Assembly: GCA_025163595.1 (NCBI GenBank)
Contig: CP104101.1
Span: 1-64,000 of the forward strand
Direction: 5' to 3'
DNA length: 64,000 bases
Source of the DNA: Phaeobacter sp. G2
GTDB taxonomy: Bacteria; Pseudomonadota; Alphaproteobacteria; Rhodobacterales; Rhodobacteraceae
Below are positions 62,692 to 64,000 of the stretch, in pieces; position 1 is the stretch's first letter; each line of letters starts with the position of its first letter. The notes beneath the pieces are model-generated. The model had not been told where the DNA came from, did no database searches, and saw only the letters and a list, made by a program, of their open reading frames with translations. The position numbers and the translations under genes were made by a program.

Positions 62692-64000
62692 ATGAATCAG
62701 GTTGCATCATTTCACGCAAAAACAGCCAGTGCCGATGACATCCGAGCGGCGTTTGACACCCAGATTCGGGCACAACTTGCCCGGCGTGCCAGTTTTGACC
62801 GCAAGGCACGCATTGCACAGCTGGACCGCCTAGCAGAGGCCGTCAAACGGAACGAGGACAAAATCATCGCGGCTTGCGCCGCTGATTTTCGCAAACCCGC
62901 CGAAGAAGTGAAACTGACCGAGATCTTCCCTGTGCTTCAGGAAATCCGGCACACCAAACACCATTTGAAGTCGTGGATGCGCCCCAAACGGGCGCGCGCC
63001 ACTTTGGGGGTGTTTGGCACCAAGGCACGGGTTCGCCCCGAGGCCAAGGGTGTGTGCCTGATCATCGCGCCCTGGAACTATCCAGTGAATCTTTCGCTCG
63101 GGCCGCTGGTTTCGGCAATCGCGGCCGGCAACAGTGCCATCATCAAGCCGTCAGAAATGACGCCAAATGCGTCCCGTGTCATCATCGACATCGTGGAAGA
63201 GGCGTTCACACCGGATCTGGTCAGGGTCATCGAAGGCGACGCCACGGTTTCCCAAGAGCTACTGTCGCTTCCGTTTGACCACATTTTCTTCACGGGCAGC
63301 CCGGCAATCGGCAAGGTCGTGATGGAGGCGGCGGCAAAAAACCTGACATCGGTCACTCTGGAACTTGGTGGTAAGTCGCCCACAATCGTCGGGCCCAACG
63401 CCAATATCAAGAAGGCCGCGCGCAACATCGTCTGGGGTAAGTTCGCAAACAACGGTCAGACCTGTATCGCACCGGATCATGTGTATGTACATCGCGATGT
63501 TTCGACTGCGTTCAAGGCTGCGCTTCAGGCCGAGATCGGCCGGGTCTATGGAAAGACGCCCGAGGCTCAAAAAGCAACGCCCGACTATTGCCGGATTGTG
63601 AACGAACGTCACTTTGACAGGGTTCGCAACCTGATCGAGGATGCCCGTGCCAAAGGCGCAAGCATCCTTCAGGGCGGGCAGACAGACGCGGCCCAGAATT
63701 TCGTTGCCCCGACGCTGATCTCCGAGGTTTCGGACGATATGGAAATCACTCACGAAGAACTGTTTGGGCCGATCTTGCCGATCATCGAATATGTCGATCT
63801 GGATAAAGTTATCGACAAGATCAACGCAAACCCCAAGCCGCTTGCCCTGTATATCTTCGACAAAAGCAAGGGCTTCGCTGATCAGATCATCACGCGCACC
63901 TCTTCGGGCGCGGTGGGCGTAAACCTTACAGTGGTGCATTTCCTGCACCCGAACCTTCCATTTGGCGGCGTCAACAACTCCGGCATTGGGTCGGCCCATG
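62692..64000 (+). CDS. Aldehyde dehydrogenase (AlkH-like), 3' end missing
   Basis: The first 436 residues of an NAD(P)-dependent aldehyde dehydrogenase, open to the window edge. [15 protein letters not shown] (substrate/cofactor region), [12 protein letters not shown] (Rossmann), LELGGKSP (catalytic Glu) and [10 protein letters not shown] (catalytic Cys) are in the expected order, with [10 protein letters not shown] and [12 protein letters not shown] near the end. The size and type fit the class 3-like enzymes, such as AlkH, that oxidise fatty aldehydes. It starts at ATG 62692, 10 bases after the rubredoxin stop. Confidence 0.9.
   Translation, partial: MNQVASFHAKTASADDIRAAFDTQIRAQLARRASFDRKARIAQLDRLAEAVKRNEDKIIAACAADFRKPAEEVKLTEIFPVLQEIRHTKHHLKSWMRPKRARATLGVFGTKARVRPEAKGVCLIIAPWNYPVNLSLGPLVSAIAAGNSAIIKPSEMTPNASRVIIDIVEEAFTPDLVRVIEGDATVSQELLSLPFDHIFFTGSPAIGKVVMEAAAKNLTSVTLELGGKSPTIVGPNANIKKAARNIVWGKFANNGQTCIAPDHVYVHRDVSTAFKAALQAEIGRVYGKTPEAQKATPDYCRIVNERHFDRVRNLIEDARAKGASILQGGQTDAAQNFVAPTLISEVSDDMEITHEELFGPILPIIEYVDLDKVIDKINANPKPLALYIFDKSKGFADQIITRTSSGAVGVNLTVVHFLHPNLPFGGVNNSGIGSAH

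Noticed and set aside
1..64000. CRISPR arrays and tRNA or rRNA genes
   Set aside because: No regularly spaced repeats and no recognisable RNA gene sequence were seen while reading the window.

Overview
The window is part of a repABC-type conjugative plasmid from an alphaproteobacterium, most likely a member of the Rhodobacteraceae/Roseobacteraceae. The evidence is the repA-repB-repC order with an antisense RNA between repB and repC, the DUF1403/ScpB pair, a VirD1/VirD2/VirD4 set with a complete VirB operon, and generally GC-rich coding sequence. The window opens inside repA and closes inside an aldehyde dehydrogenase gene, so both ends are arbitrary cuts.

Layout. 1-2956: partitioning and replication (3' end of repA, repB, antisense RNA, repC with an AT-rich inverted repeat as oriV candidate). 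2961-6362: maintenance genes (parDE-like toxin-antitoxin, tyrosine recombinase, DUF1403 protein, ScpB homologue). 6718-10980: a first accessory block, mostly minus strand. It holds a three-gene HTH/nucleotidyltransferase/PP2C phosphatase operon, an AbiE type IV toxin-antitoxin whose toxin gene is cut by an IS110-type transposase remnant, and a pRiA4b ORF-3-like gene. 11376-26789: one tightly coupled six-gene plus-strand operon. Its first three genes (TerB-domain protein, BrxD/DUF2791-like ATPase, DEAD/DEAH helicase) match the Shango anti-phage system, and the last three add an AddB-like nuclease, an AddA-like helicase-nuclease and a large SF2 helicase. Near-identical direct repeats of about 200 bp flank this block. 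27786-33934: DUF736 gene, a small ORF, an oriT carrying an 11-bp match to the Agrobacterium T-DNA border, VirD1-like protein, VirD2 relaxase and VirD4 coupling protein.

33953-43516: a second defence block lying between virD4 and virB11. It holds a membrane DUF2235 lipase, a WGR protein, a type II CBASS (CD-NTase, Cap2 E1/E2, Cap3 JAMM protease, Cap5 HNH-SAVED) and directly behind it a second CBASS (related CD-NTase with AGS-C domain plus a two-TM SAVED effector). 43743-55232: virB11 to virB1 on the minus strand, including a lytic transglycosylase that appears embedded in a VirB5-like scaffold. 55365-56425: small accessory genes and an XRE regulator. 56784-64000: an alkane-degradation cluster (rubredoxin reductase, AlkS-like regulator, AlkB hydroxylase, double rubredoxin, aldehyde dehydrogenase) organised like alkST and alkBGH of Pseudomonas.

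Together the genes describe a self-transmissible, stably partitioned plasmid carrying a catabolic cargo (alkane oxidation) and an unusually dense set of defence systems inserted around its transfer functions. Functions are assigned from motifs and gene order read by eye; no database search was run.
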